Positions 26,516-40,151 of a DNA stretch of 64,000 bases are shown piece after piece. How positions within the stretch are numbered: the stretch's first letter is position 1; each line of letters starts with the position of its first letter. This stretch comes from Karstenula rhodostoma CBS 690.94 (taxonomy: Eukaryota > Ascomycota > Dothideomycetes > Pleosporales > Didymosphaeriaceae), in contig MU001516.1 in assembly GCA_010093485.1 (NCBI GenBank), forward strand, positions 1-64,000. Reading direction: 5' to 3'. The notes under the pieces were generated by a model. It worked only from the letters and a program-made list of their open reading frames with translations. It did not search any database and was not told the DNA's origin. A program made the translations under genes and the position numbers.

Positions 26516-29500
26516 TAGTATTTTTATAAGGCTAAGTAATTTAACTTTATTATAGAAGATATTATTCTCCCCTTTTTTTAAAATTATATAGATAATAGTA
26601 AATAAAAATATTTCCTCCTATAATAGATTATATTTCTAAATTAGTATAAAATAAACTTTTAAAGTAGATTAGTTATATATAGCCTTTTTTTTTTATATAT
26701 ATCCTTATCTAATACTTAGACTAATACCTACTTTATAGATATATTTTTATATTATACTATTTATTCTAGCTATATACTATCTCTCTATTAATTAGTAATA
26801 ATAGGCTAAGAATCTATACTACTCTACTATAAATATAGTTATCTACTTAATCTAGTTTTTAATATCTTTATAAATAGAAAACTAAAGAAATACTATATAT
26901 ATTATAAATAAAAATATTCTTTACTAATTTTTATTATATTTCTTTTTAAATACTATATTATTAGTAGGCTTATTAATACTATAACTTAACTATATTCTAT
27001 ACCTTATATTTTATTATCTTTATTAAGTCTTTTATAGCTCTTTACCCTAATAAGACTAACCTTATAAAGGTTATCTTAGAATAGCTATTATTTATTATAT
27101 AAGGCCTATTAAATCCCTCTTCTAATATTCTTTCCTAGGCTAAATATAATATAATTAATACTATATACTCTTTTATTATTATATATAGAGGATTTAGATA
27201 TAAGATCTATTTAATTTATAATAATATAAATACCTATCTAGCCTACTCCTATATCTCTAGGTCTATAAGTATAAAGTAAAATATTAGACTTTACCTCCTC
27301 TAATAGTCTTATACCTAATTATAGTAATAAAAGTAATAGAGATAAATTTAATAATAGAAACCTCTTTATAAAGGACTTTATAACTACTAAAGACTAAATA
27401 TATTAGTAAAATCCTTCTATTTAGTAATCTTTAGATCCTATAAACTTAGATTATTTATAGGAACCTATACTTCTACCTAAAGAATTAAACTATATATTAG
27501 TATTCTATTAGAAGTTTAAAAATATTTAAATAAATACTTATTTTATTTATAATTACTAGTAGTTTAATCTCTATATTATTTAGGGAGAGTATAATAAGTA
27601 CTACTAGAATTAAATAAAAAATAATAAACTAGATTTTATTCTATTATATAAAAATAGAAATAATATAAATCTAAAGCCTTTATCTTTATTATTACTACTT
27701 CTTACTAATATAGAAGAATACCTACTTACTTAGATCTAAGTTACTATAGAGATATATATCTATAAGGGGGCCTAATACTATTATTATAACTATATTTATA
27801 ACTTTACTATTAATATAGTAATACCTTTTTTTTAACTTTTATAGTTTCCTTAAGAGGTTAAGATTATTATTCTAAAGCCTACTTAAATTAAGAAGAATAA
27901 TCTAAATTAGATTAATTACTAATTTTAAAAGAACTATTATATATATTATTTTATTATATAGTAGTAGCTTTTATTCTTAATTACCTATTATTCTAGTTAC
28001 TAAAATATTATTATTAACTATAAAGCTTTTATATCCTTTCCTATTAATAGTTTTATTAAGTAGTAATTAGAGGTCCTTTATTTTAGTTCTAAAGACTCTA
28101 GTTTTAGTTAAATAACTAATATTATATTTAATACTTCTTTTAGCTAGTAATTTTAGTTTTTAAATATAGGTAATATATTACCTAGTACTACTTCTATATA
28201 AAGAGAAGATAAGAGTATATATAATAGTAATAAAGAAACTAGTACTAAAAATAATATATATAAAAATAAAAATAAGCCTCTAAAGGTTTTAGCTATACTT
28301 AATTTAAATATAGCTACTTTTAAGTTTAAATTTTTTTAAAACTAAATTTATTCTTATATTAGCTATATTTACCTCTCTATAAAAGCTATTTATTTAATAC
28401 TAATTACTAAGTTTACTAAAAGTATTTACTATTTAAGTTTTATATTTCTTTTACTATACTTTACTAGTATAGGTAATTATAATAAGCTTTATCTATAAGA
28501 AGTTAATTTTATTACCTATATATATTACCTTTTTTATTATAAAAATAGATATTTTACTTACTATCCTTAATTTTAATTTATTCTATTTAATATAATAATA
28601 TAGAAGGTATTTATAATATAGGCTAGTTTTATAGCTAGATAAAGTATTAATAGTCTTCTATTATAGGCTAAGGATATTTAGACTACCTTTTTAGAGTCTA
28701 TTTAAAAAGTATTACTAATTAACTCTATTATTTATATAGGTGTCTAGCTCTAAGGAATATAGCTATACTAGTAATAAAAAGATAGGAAGCTTAATACTAT
28801 AATAAGTTATTATAATTTTAACTATCTAATACCTACCTAATACTTTCTAGATTAAGTAATTAAAAATTTTTATTTTATTTATTACTTTCTCTACTACTAA
28901 TAATTTTTAGTATAATCTCCTTTAATTTATACTATAATTTAAAGAGTAGTAGGTAGTAACTTTAAATATATAAAGAAAATTTATTTAAAACTTTTTAAAA
29001 GAATATTCTTATATTATAGCTTACTATTTCTATATTTAATTTACTATATTTAAAAAGTATATTCTTATCCCTCTTTTTAATATTTAGAACTTTTAGGATT
29101 ACTATAAATAGTAACGGTATAGGAGTACCTATAACTATAGACTCTACTATATTAGTAATACTCTAAATTTAAACTTAGAATTAGGTCCTTTAGTTATAGA
29201 GACTAATATTAAATACTTAGCCTAATACTAGTTTAATACTATTTTAGTAACCTATTCTAATCTAATATAATCTAATAATACTATTATTTTAATTAATACT
29301 ATAATACTATTATTACTTCTTTTTATAGAAATAAAATTTAATAACTAAGAACTATTATTAATTTTTACTTAGTATTATATATACTAATATATTTCTAATT
29401 ACTATCTTTAGAAGAATACTATTATAAGAGAGAATATCTATAGGTTTAGGGCTTTTTAGCTTATTTATTTATACTCTACTTTTATTATTCCCCCTAGAAA

Positions 29501-31960
29501 GTAATATAGATACTTTAAACCTATCTATAATTATATATAACTTAATCCTTTCTATTTTATATTAGTATTAGGCTAGAGGGCTAATACTAATATTTAAGTC
29601 TATACTAGTATAACTAGTATAACTTAGTATATAAATATATATATCTTAAAGACTAAAAAATATATTATTTTTTATATAAACCTTATAGTATTTATTCTTC
29701 CTTATTTAAGTAAAAATTATACTTTTACTTTATTTATATTTAAGCTTATAAATAAAATAATTAGAAAAAGAGACTATTTAGTCTAAAAATTTATATATAT
29801 ATTATTTAGCCTTTTACTTATATAGTCTATATAGGTTATAATAAGTATTAATTACTAGCCTAAAAAAGTATAATTTATTATATTCTTTTTTTACTAAGTC
29901 TAATAGATAAATAAGGAAAAGCTTAATTCTAATAATACTTTATTCTAAAGTAGAAAATTAATACTTTAGAAATATAAGGAATACCTATCTATATTTAATA
30001 GTCTCTATTATATTAATTTTCTTTTATATTTTAATTATAAGAGTAAGATCCCCTCTAGATAACTTAGAACTAAACTATATATTCTATTTTATTATTTATA
30101 GTACTTTTTTATATTAGATTTAGCCTATTTTTATTATATTAAGCTTATACTTTATTATCCCTTCTAGTATATAGATAATATTTATAACTTTTAAGGGTAG
30201 TTATTTAAAACTAATATTAAGGCCTATTACTATTATTATATATATTATACTTATAAGTATATTAATTATTATAGAGATAATCTTAATTATATAAAGATAG
30301 AGAACTTAGAACTTAAAGAAATACCTATTTAAAACTAATTTAAGTTAAATAAGCTAGTAGTTTAAGGACCTACTATTAATAGTAAACTAGTTAACTAAGA
30401 TATATTAAGGTCTAGACCTATTAATTATACTAAGGACTAAGATACTAAGGAATATAATAACTACTAGGATTTAAGTAGTTTAACTTACTAGAAGTAATTA
30501 ATCTAAAAGTATTCTATTACTAGAGTAGAATAGTCTAATACTAACCCTAATATTCTAGTTATTTAATAAAGAATTATCTTTAATATAGTAATAAACTATT
30601 TTAAGGTAATTTTTAGTAAAAGGGTACTACTATAGCTTTTTATTAATCTTAATAAGAAAGCTAGTACTAGTAAAACCTATATTATTAAAATAATTTTAAC
30701 TTACCTTAATTAATTAGCTAAGAAAGTAGGTATATTATCTTTTATTATCTAATCTATACCTATTAGAGTTACTATATTCCTAATTAATAGCTAAATAATT
30801 AATAGGTTTTTCTAGATTCTAATTATATATATAGGAGGGATTATACTACTACTATCTACTACTATTCTATAGTAATTATAAATTACTTTCTTATTTATAT
30901 ACTATTTTATTATTAATAAGAAGTCTATAGTTAGTTTTAATATACTAGCTTAGATTAGTATTTAATTTAGTAAGATCTATCCTTAATTTATATACTTTCT
31001 TTTTACTAGCCTAAATATTATTATATCTAAAGACTTTTACTAGCTATTACCTATTATCTAGTAATCTTTATATAATTTATTACTAAGTAAAAGACCTATT
31101 AATACCTATATAAAGTAACTCTACTAGTAATTCTTAAAGACTATTATTTTTAATACTATTTAATACTAATAAGAAAATAGTAAAACTAATTTTTAGAATA
31201 CCCTTTTATAATTTTAAGTTAATAAAAGTACTTAGTAAAACTAGTTACTATTCTAAACTTATTATAGGGCTATTCTTTTAAATTTAGAAATAAATATTTT
31301 CTATAATTCTATATATCTTTATACTAAGCGCTATAAGGTTAATATAATTAATTATAATTATCTTTAGAACTAATACTACTTAGTATTAGCCTACTATACT
31401 AAATATAATAACCCTATATATATAATAATACTATTAATAGAAGCTAGTAATCTAAAAAGTAAACTTCTCCTTTCTATTAGTATTAAAATTATATTTTTAG
31501 CTAATACTTAAACTAAGTATAGTTTTATTAATAGAGCTATTAGTAAGGTTAATAATATTATATAGTATCTAGCTATTATAAATTATATAAAGGAACCCCC
31601 TTTAGTTATTCTTACTACTTTTAATTAGTATATAGGGCCTAGTCTATATACTATAAAAGTAGATAAGATAGCTATACTTATTTTCTCTATATTTTATAAG
31701 TTCCTTTATAACTAGATAGTTATTATATAGGTCTAGTTTTCTCTCTACTTAGTATAGGCTATTATAGTATATAAGTTCTAAGGTCTTAGTTTTACTTTAG
31801 CTAAAATATTTATATCTAGGGAGAAAAATTTTATTACTAATTTATTATATATTACTTTATTATATATAAAAAGTATTAAAGGCTTTATATTTAAGATTTT
31901 TTTTTTCTAGTATTTAAGATCTAAAGATAGGAAATATATAAAAGTAAAAAAGAAGAATAA
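26516..31960 (+). mobile_element. RIP-degraded Helitron (Rep / Pif1-like helicase)
   Basis: Translating the plus strand across in-frame TAG/TAA shows Helitron proteins. A Helitron-like N region lies at about 28,560-28,870, with F-I-L-F-N-I-I-I followed by a LLINSIIYIGV segment. The Rep HUH site at about 29,115-29,150 now reads RSTYNYRLYYISN, where RSTHNHGLYY is expected, so both His became Tyr by C-to-T. The helicase at about 30,640-31,950 starts near the Walker A remnant (SKTYIIK), continues through KSIVSFNILA and LNIIISKDF, and ends with LVNGAIG- and SREKNF..LLYITL..IKSIKGF-like motifs of the Pif1 superfamily. The 5' limit and the TC and CTRR termini were not found. Whether 24,480-25,264 or the degraded frames after 31,960 belong to it is unclear. 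Confidence 0.8.
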
Positions 31961-34900
31961 ATAATAAAAATTAAATTAATTACTTTTATACTTAGAGACT
32001 ATCTTTTAGTTATTATAAAGTTTAATACCTTTTAATATATTTAATACTATACCTCTTACTAATTTATTACCTAGTTCTTATTTTTAATACTATAAAGTAT
32101 ATTTATAATCTAATCTATATTATTAGATAGATCTTTCTTATTACTAAATACTATATTTAGAATATAAGTAGCTTCTTTACTAGTAAATTTATTTACTCTA
32201 AATATATAGTTTCTAACTTATTAATAATACTTAATATTATAGCTAATACTTTATTTATAAAATAAAGTATAGTATATACTTTTTATATAAACTAGAAAGT
32301 AGTAAAGTAATACCCTCTTTATATATATTCTAGTATACTATATAGACTATAGATTAGTAGAAGAAACTAGTAAATTAGACTATATAGAATAGACTAATAA
32401 GTACCCTTTTCTACTTAGACTATAAAATTATAAATAGTAGATAGGTAATTCTTAAAATTTTATATATAGAAAGATATTATATAGCTAATAAGATTACCTT
32501 ATATAGTATATAGTACTATATTAAATTAATTAAAAATATTATAATTTAAATAAAAACTTACTTTTATACTTTTTTAAGCTAATATTCTCTTTACTAGAAT
32601 TAGATTCTAAACTTATATATCTAATCTAGCTAATATTTACTTAATTTATACTTAATAGATATTAGTAAGGTATTAGTTTTAGAATATTTATATACTTATA
32701 AATAGAAGATTTTTATTTTATAAATTATTAAAAAAGGTCTTAAAACTCTAGTAAAGATAGTTCTACTTCTAGTATAGAGTTTTAAAGTATTTAATAGTCT
32801 TATCCCTTATAATAATCTAGATATTAAGTATAGCTATATTTTTAATACTAATTTTAGTATTAAAAACTTTTTATTTAAAGGCTTTTTAGTCTATTTTAAC
32901 TTTTTTTTTTTATTTCTCTTAAAAATAGTAGATAGGTTAAGTAATTACTAGTCTAAAATCTTTAATAATAAGACTCTAGTATTAGTTAAGGTATTAGATA
33001 ATTAGATAGATATTAGTATTATTAGAGTTAGAGTAAAAAAACTAAAAATATTAAAATACTAAGCTTACTTCTTTATAAACTACTTAGCCTTAATTTTATT
33101 AATATTTTAGTTAGTATAGACTACTACCTTATAGTACTAAGTAGTTTTAATATTAAAGCTATTAAATATATTAGTACCTAATACTATTTAATATTTCTTT
33201 AACTTATTATATTATATTATATATATTATTTAACTAGATATATAATTACTTTAATATATTAGACTAGTCTCTTATTAGTAACTAATTAATAATTAGCTAT
33301 ATAGCTAATAGAAAGGTATTTTTTTAGAACTTAAAATAATATATATTATCTACTATTTTATTATACTCTATAATAAGCTCTTTATTAGTTTTTTTTATTT
33401 AAATAGTTATATTTTTTTTTATATTTTTATTTAAAGAGTACTCTCTAGTACCTTTATATTACTTAATATTAAGTAGGTCTACTATAGTAAAAGTATTAGG
33501 TAAGTATTAAATATAAAGTAATAGGTAAATATTAGATATAGAATAAGTAATTATATAGTTCTATAATATAGAGTATAGAAGAAAAATAGTAAAAATAAAT
33601 AGAAAAAGTTATTAATTAATATTATAAATAAACTTTATATAATTAAACCCTATTATTATATATCTATTTATTAAGTATTTATACTATAAATACTAAGGTA
33701 CTTTTACTTACTTAAGTAAAGGTAAATATACCTTACTTAAAAATAGGAATATTTTATTACTTTTTTTACTATATAGACTAATATTATCTAATACTTTATA
33801 TATACTTAAAATAGCTTAAATATATTAAATTTTTATAAAATTAGAATATATTTACTTTTTATTTTTACTATAAATACTAAAGTACCTCTATAATTTACTT
33901 ACTAAAATAAAAGTAAATATACTTTATCTAAAAGTAGGAATATTTTATTACTTTTTTTACTATATAAACTAATACTATCTAATATCCTATATATACTTAA
34001 GATAGCTTAAATAGATTAGGTTTTTATAAATATAGAGTTTTTTTTCTAATTTATTATCTTTTACTTTTACTTTTTTTTAGTTTACTTTTACTTATATTAT
34101 ATATATATACTAAATAAGCCTATTATATAATTTATATAAGTACTATAGTTTTTACTTTTTTACCCTCTCTTTTCTTTACTTTAATACTATAAACTATTAA
34201 CCTTTTTTAATTAATCCTATCTATAAATAATTTTTATAAGTTTACTAATATAATACTATATAAAAAGATTAAGCTTTTATACCCTATTAGTAGTAAAGGT
34301 AAAGGTAAGGCTAAGGCTTAAAGTAAATTAAGTATTAATTCTAAGTATTAGCCTTATACTTATATATTATAACTAGTTTATCTAATTATTTAATAGCTAC
34401 TAAAACCCCTTATAAGACTACTATTTCTAGTTTATCTACTAAGGTTTAGTAATTTACTCTAACTATTAGTAGTATTAAAAAGCCTTATTACTATAAATTT
34501 AGTAGTAAGTATAGTACTAGTATTAGACTAGTATTAGGCTAATATTCTCTAGTTATAGCTCTTTATAAAATTTACTAGTTTTAGAAAAGTATTAATTTAC
34601 TTATCTCTAAGCTACTATTCTAGTACCTAATAAAAAAAGTAATTATTAATTATAATATTTTTTACTTTACCTACTATACTCTCTTTAAAACTATTAATAA
34701 AAATTTAGTCTATAGCCTTTATTTTTAGTTTAGTACTATTATAGCTTTTTAAGAAATCTCTAAGGTCTTTCTAGTTTATTTCTTTAAATATAAGTACTAG
34801 TCCTAGTATTAGGCTTTATTATATTTATTAACTAAATTTAGGTATATTACTAGCTTATATCTATACTAAGTATATTATTATTATAAAGTATAATATCTAA

Positions 34901-35329
34901 TATATTTACTAACTTACTAGGGTAATTAGTTTTTACTAGAATATATTATTTTAGTTTACCTATTACTAGACTTATATATAAGTATTAGGCTAGGTATTAG
35001 AATTAATACCTTTATTTATTAATTATACTTTAGAATACTTATATATAAAGAATAAAGTTTATAGTAGTAATAAGTTTTTATTAATTAGATTTTTAAAGAA
35101 AATACTACTCTCTAGGGTTTAGTAGGTAATTTAATACTACCTTAATAGTAGTATAATACTAGGTAAAATACCTCTTTAGTATAATTAGGTAGTTCTAGCT
35201 TATTTAGTCCTACTAACTATACTCTCTTAAATTCTTTTTTTTTATACTATAATTCTTATATAGTTACTATATACTTCCTCTTTTATCTTTATAGATAATA
35301 AGGGTTTATTATAAATATACTAATTTAGT

Positions 35330-35563
35330 TTATATAAATTAGTAATATATTTTATAGTATTATAGTATTATAGTATTACTATATTATATAATATATATAG
35401 ATAGGTTAATACTTAGTTAATTAAATCTAGTATTATAGGCGCCCTTCTTTCTCTTTTATTATAAATAGTACTATTCTTTAAAGCTATTTAATAGAACTAT
35501 ATAGTAATTCTAGATATTTCCTTATTACTAGGTAGTTATAATAGTAACTTTATATTAAAAAAA
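35330..35563 (+). mobile_element. RP1 retroposon, 5'-truncated copy ending at gap
   Basis: The last 230 bases of RP1 are present in plus orientation. The poly(A) tail runs straight into the assembly gap at 35,564. Confidence 0.78.
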
Positions 35564-36503
35564 NNNNNNNNNNNNNNNNNNNNNNNNNNNNNNNNNNNNN
35601 NNNNNNNNNNNNNNNNNNNNNNNNNNNNNNNNNNNNNNNNNNNNNNNNNNNNNNNNNNNNNNNNNNNNNNNNNNNNNNNNNNNNNNNNNNNNNNNNNNNN
35701 NNNNNNNNNNNNNNNNNNNNNNNNNNNNNNNNNNNNNNNNNNNNNNNNNNNNNNNNNNNNNNNNNNNNNNNNNNNNNNNNNNNNNNNNNNNNNNNNNNNN
35801 NNNNNNNNNNNNNNNNNNNNNNNNNNNNNNNNNNNNNNNNNNNNNNNNNNNNNNNNNNNNNNNNNNNNNNNNNNNNNNNNNNNNNNNNNNNNNNNNNNNN
35901 NNNNNNNNNNNNNNNNNNNNNNNNNNNNNNNNNNNNNNNNNNNNNNNNNNNNNNNNNNNNNNNNNNNNNNNNNNNNNNNNNNNNNNNNNNNNNNNNNNNN
36001 NNNNNNNNNNNNNNNNNNNNNNNNNNNNNNNNNNNNNNNNNNNNNNNNNNNNNNNNNNNNNNNNNNNNNNNNNNNNNNNNNNNNNNNNNNNNNNNNNNNN
36101 NNNNNNNNNNNNNNNNNNNNNNNNNNNNNNNNNNNNNNNNNNNNNNNNNNNNNNNNNNNNNNNNNNNNNNNNNNNNNNNNNNNNNNNNNNNNNNNNNNNN
36201 NNNNNNNNNNNNNNNNNNNNNNNNNNNNNNNNNNNNNNNNNNNNNNNNNNNNNNNNNNNNNNNNNNNNNNNNNNNNNNNNNNNNNNNNNNNNNNNNNNNN
36301 NNNNNNNNNNNNNNNNNNNNNNNNNNNNNNNNNNNNNNNNNNNNNNNNNNNNNNNNNNNNNNNNNNNNNNNNNNNNNNNNNNNNNNNNNNNNNNNNNNNN
36401 NNNNNNNNNNNNNNNNNNNNNNNNNNNNNNNNNNNNNNNNNNNNNNNNNNNNNNNNNNNNNNNNNNNNNNNNNNNNNNNNNNNNNNNNNNNNNNNNNNNN
36501 NNN
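35564..36503. other. Assembly gap (940 N)
   Basis: The gap is bounded by the poly(A) tail of a plus-strand RP1 copy on the left and the poly(T) of a minus-strand RP1 copy on the right. The two RP1 copies therefore face each other tail to tail across it. Confidence 0.98.
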
Positions 36504-37709
36504 TTTTTTTTTTTTAATATAAAGTTACTATTATAACTATCTAGTAATAAGGAAATATCTAGAGGTACTATATAGTTCTATTAAATAGCTTTAAAGGATA
36601 ATACTATTTATAATAAAAGAGAAAGAAGGGCACCTATAATACTAGACTTAATTAACTAAATATTAACCTATTTATATATATTATATAATATAGTAATATT
36701 ATAATACTATAATATTATATAATACTAGTAGGATAGTATACTCCTTATTTACTAATACCTAATATATAATTATAGAGAAGTTACAAAATATTAAAAATAT
36801 TATAATTTAAAAAAAAATATAAAAGAGAAATTATTTACTAGTAATAAGTAATTTATAGTATTATATATAAAAGCTAGCTTTTATAGAAAAAAACTTATAC
36901 TATATCTTTATTAAAATAGCTAATAATAATAAGTAACTAATTCTTAGTAATAAATATAATATAGTATATACTAGTAGTAAATTTATTAGTAACCTAGATA
37001 TATCTAACTATATATATTATAAGATCTAATATATTATCTAGTAAATTAACTTTTATTAATATAATAATTAATTTAATATATAAATACTATAAGTTATAGC
37101 TATAGACTATATAATTATAAAGTCTATTAGTAAGTTTTTTATATATATATATATATATAGTATTACTAATCTAGGGCTTATTAGGATTACCTTTATAATA
37201 GTTAACTAGAAATAGGGACTTTACTAGTAAGTAGTAAAAGCTAATTATAATAGTTTTTAAAAGTTAAAAAGAGTTAGACTTTATAGTAAAAGTAATTATA
37301 ATTAAGTTAGAGTAATTTATATAGTTAATAAATATAAAGTAGGTAGTAGTAGTTTTATAGAATATATAAAAAAGTAGTAGATAATATTAATAGTAATAAT
37401 AAGTAAGTAATATTAATAGTAATAATAGATAAATAATATTAATAGTAATAATAGGTAAGTAGTATTAATAGTAATAGTAATAGTAATAGGGTAATATACT
37501 AAGCTATAAACTATAAGCTATAGATAAAAGTTAAAAATATTAGTAAGTATAGATAAGGAGAGTTAGTATTAAATAATAATTAGTATTATACTAATAATAA
37601 AAAAAGTATAAAAATATATAAAATAAGTATTAAAGAAGAATAAAAAGCTCTCTTCTATTATAAATATACTATATAGTCCTATAGGCCTGGATTAGGATCT
37701 AGACTAGAA
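36504..37709 (-). mobile_element. RP1 poly(A) retroposon, copy G (minus)
   Basis: Poly(T) follows directly after the gap and the RP1 5' end (GGCCTGGATTAGGATCTAGA) lies at about 37,690-37,709. It abuts a second RP1 fragment in plus orientation, head to head. A possible third element may hide in the gap. Confidence 0.78.
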
Positions 37710-38519
37710 TAAGAAACTTATTAATAAACTTTATAATTATATAGTTTATAGTATACTAGATAAGCCTTAGCCGCTTTTTTAGTCCCCCTTTATTTATATA
37801 TTAGTAAAGTATAATATACCTTTTTATCCCCCTTACTTTATTAATTTACCCACCCTTATAGTAATTATATATAATATATATATATAGTTTATAGCTATAA
37901 TTTATAGTATCTATCTATTAGATTAATTATACTAATAGAGGTTAACTTACTAAAGGATATATTTAACCTTATAGAGGTTTATATTATTTAGATTTATACT
38001 ATATATAGAATTAGTACTATTAGTATATATAAGGTTATATTTATTACTAATAATTAGTTACTTATTATTATTAGCTATTTTAATAGAGATATTTTAATAT
38101 TAGTTTTTTTTTATAATAGCTAGCTTTTATATATAATACTATAAGTTACTTACTATTAGTAGGTAATCTTTCTTTTATTTTATTTTTTAAATTATAATAT
38201 TATTAATATATAATATCTTTAATATTTTATAATATCTTTAATATTTTATAACTTTTTTATAATTATATATTAGGTATTAGTAAATAAGAAGTATACTACT
38301 CTACTAGTATTATATAGTATTATAATATTATAATATTATTATATTATATAATATATATAGATAGGTTAATACTTAGTTAATTAAGTTTAATACTATAGGT
38401 ATCCTTTTTTCTCTTTTATTATAAATAGTACTATTCTTTAGAGCTATTTAATAGAACTATATAGTATTTTAAAATATTTCTTTATTACTAGATAGCTATA
38501 ATAGTAACTTTATATTAAA
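37710..38519 (+). mobile_element. RP1 retroposon, truncated copy H without poly(A), carrying SR1
   Basis: This RP1 segment starts at the AAGAAACTTA landmark and ends with CTTTATATTAAAG, lacking the long A tail seen elsewhere. It is interrupted by SR1 at 37,752-37,880. Confidence 0.72.
37752..37880 (+). mobile_element. SR1 SINE-like element inside RP1 copy H
   Basis: This SR1 copy of about 129 bp is flanked by the 14-bp target duplication TATATAGTTTATAG (37,738-37,751 and 37,881-37,894). Its 3' end is slightly rearranged with an AT-rich tail. Confidence 0.8.
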
Positions 38520-38878
38520 GTTTTATTCTATTTTAAATTCTAATTATAGAGCTTATAGGGTAATATATAAAAAATAAAAAATAAAAAAAAAATAAAAAAT
38601 AAAAATAGTAGTAACTATATAAAATTAGTATTTAAAAATAGAGTATTAAAGATATATAGTATATTTAATTATAAAATACTAAGTATAGGAGCTTAGTATT
38701 ATATTAATAGTAGAATAAGATAATAAGAATTATAATATAAAATTAACTAGTATTTAGCTATAATTAGTAGCTTTTAATAGATCTTAATAACTAGTTCTAG
38801 AGAAAGATAGTAATTAAATAAACTTAATTTAGTAAAGTAAGAATTCTAAATAAATAAATAAAGAGGTAACTAACTACT

Positions 38879-40112
38879 CTAGTCTAGATTCTAATCTAGG
38901 CCTATAGAACTATATAGTATACTTATAATAAGAGAAAGACCTTTTTATCCTTCTTTAATACTTATTTACTTACTTTTAGACCTTTATTTATATAATTTAG
39001 ACCTTTTTTTTTATATATTTTTATATTTTTTTAATTATTAGTATAATACTAACTAATAGTTATTTAAATACTAATTCTTCTATTTATTTATACTTATTAA
39101 TATCCTTAACTTTTATTTATAGCTTATAGCTTACCCTATTACTATTACTATTACTATTAATACTATTTACCTATTATTACTTACCTATTATTACTATTAA
39201 TATTACCTATTACTTTTTACTTTATTTATTATTATAAGATAGCTATTACCTACTCTATATTTATTAACTATATAGGTTACTCTAACTTAATTATAATTAC
39301 TTTTACTATAAAGTCTAGCTCTTCTTAATTCTTAAAAATTATTATAATTATTTCTTACTACTTATATATAAAGTCCTTATTCTTAGTTAACTACTATAGT
39401 ATTATTTTTATATAGTCTAGATTAGTAATATTATATTAGTAATACTATATATATATATATATAAGAAACTTACTAATAGACTCTATAATTATATAATCTA
39501 TAGCTATAACTTATAGTATTTATATACTAGATTAATTATTATACTAATAAAAGTTAACTTATTAGATAATATATTAGATTTTATAATATATATAATTAGA
39601 TATATTTAGGTTACTAATAGATTTATTACTAGTATATACTAAATTATATTTATTACTAAGAATTAGTTACTTATTATTATTAGTTATTTTAATAGAGTAA
39701 AATATAGTATAAGTCTTTTTCTATAAAAGCTAGCCTTTATATATAGTATTATAAGTTACTTACTACTAGTAAGTAACCTCTTTTTTATATTCTTTTTTAA
39801 ATTATAATATTATTAATATTTTATAATATCTTTAATATTTTATAACTTCTCTATAATTATATATTAAATATTAGTAAATAAGGAGTATACTACCCTACTA
39901 GTATTATATAGTATTATAGTATTATAGTATTATAGTATTACTATATTATATAATATATATAAATAAGTTAATACTTAGTTAATTAAGTCTAGTACTATAG
40001 ATACCCTTCTTTCTTTCTTATTATAAATAGTACTATTCTTTAAAGCTATTTAATAGAATTATATAGTACCTCTAGATTTTTTCTTATTACTAGATAGTTA
40101 TAATAGAAGTTT

Positions 40113-40149
<37 letters not shown>
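38879..40149 (+). mobile_element. RP1 poly(A) retroposon, copy E (full length)
   Basis: A complete RP1 unit with a poly(A) tail of about 30 residues, close to the isochore edge. It shares about 285 identical bases with copy B (18,050-18,336). Confidence 0.8.
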
Positions 40150-40151
<2 letters not shown>

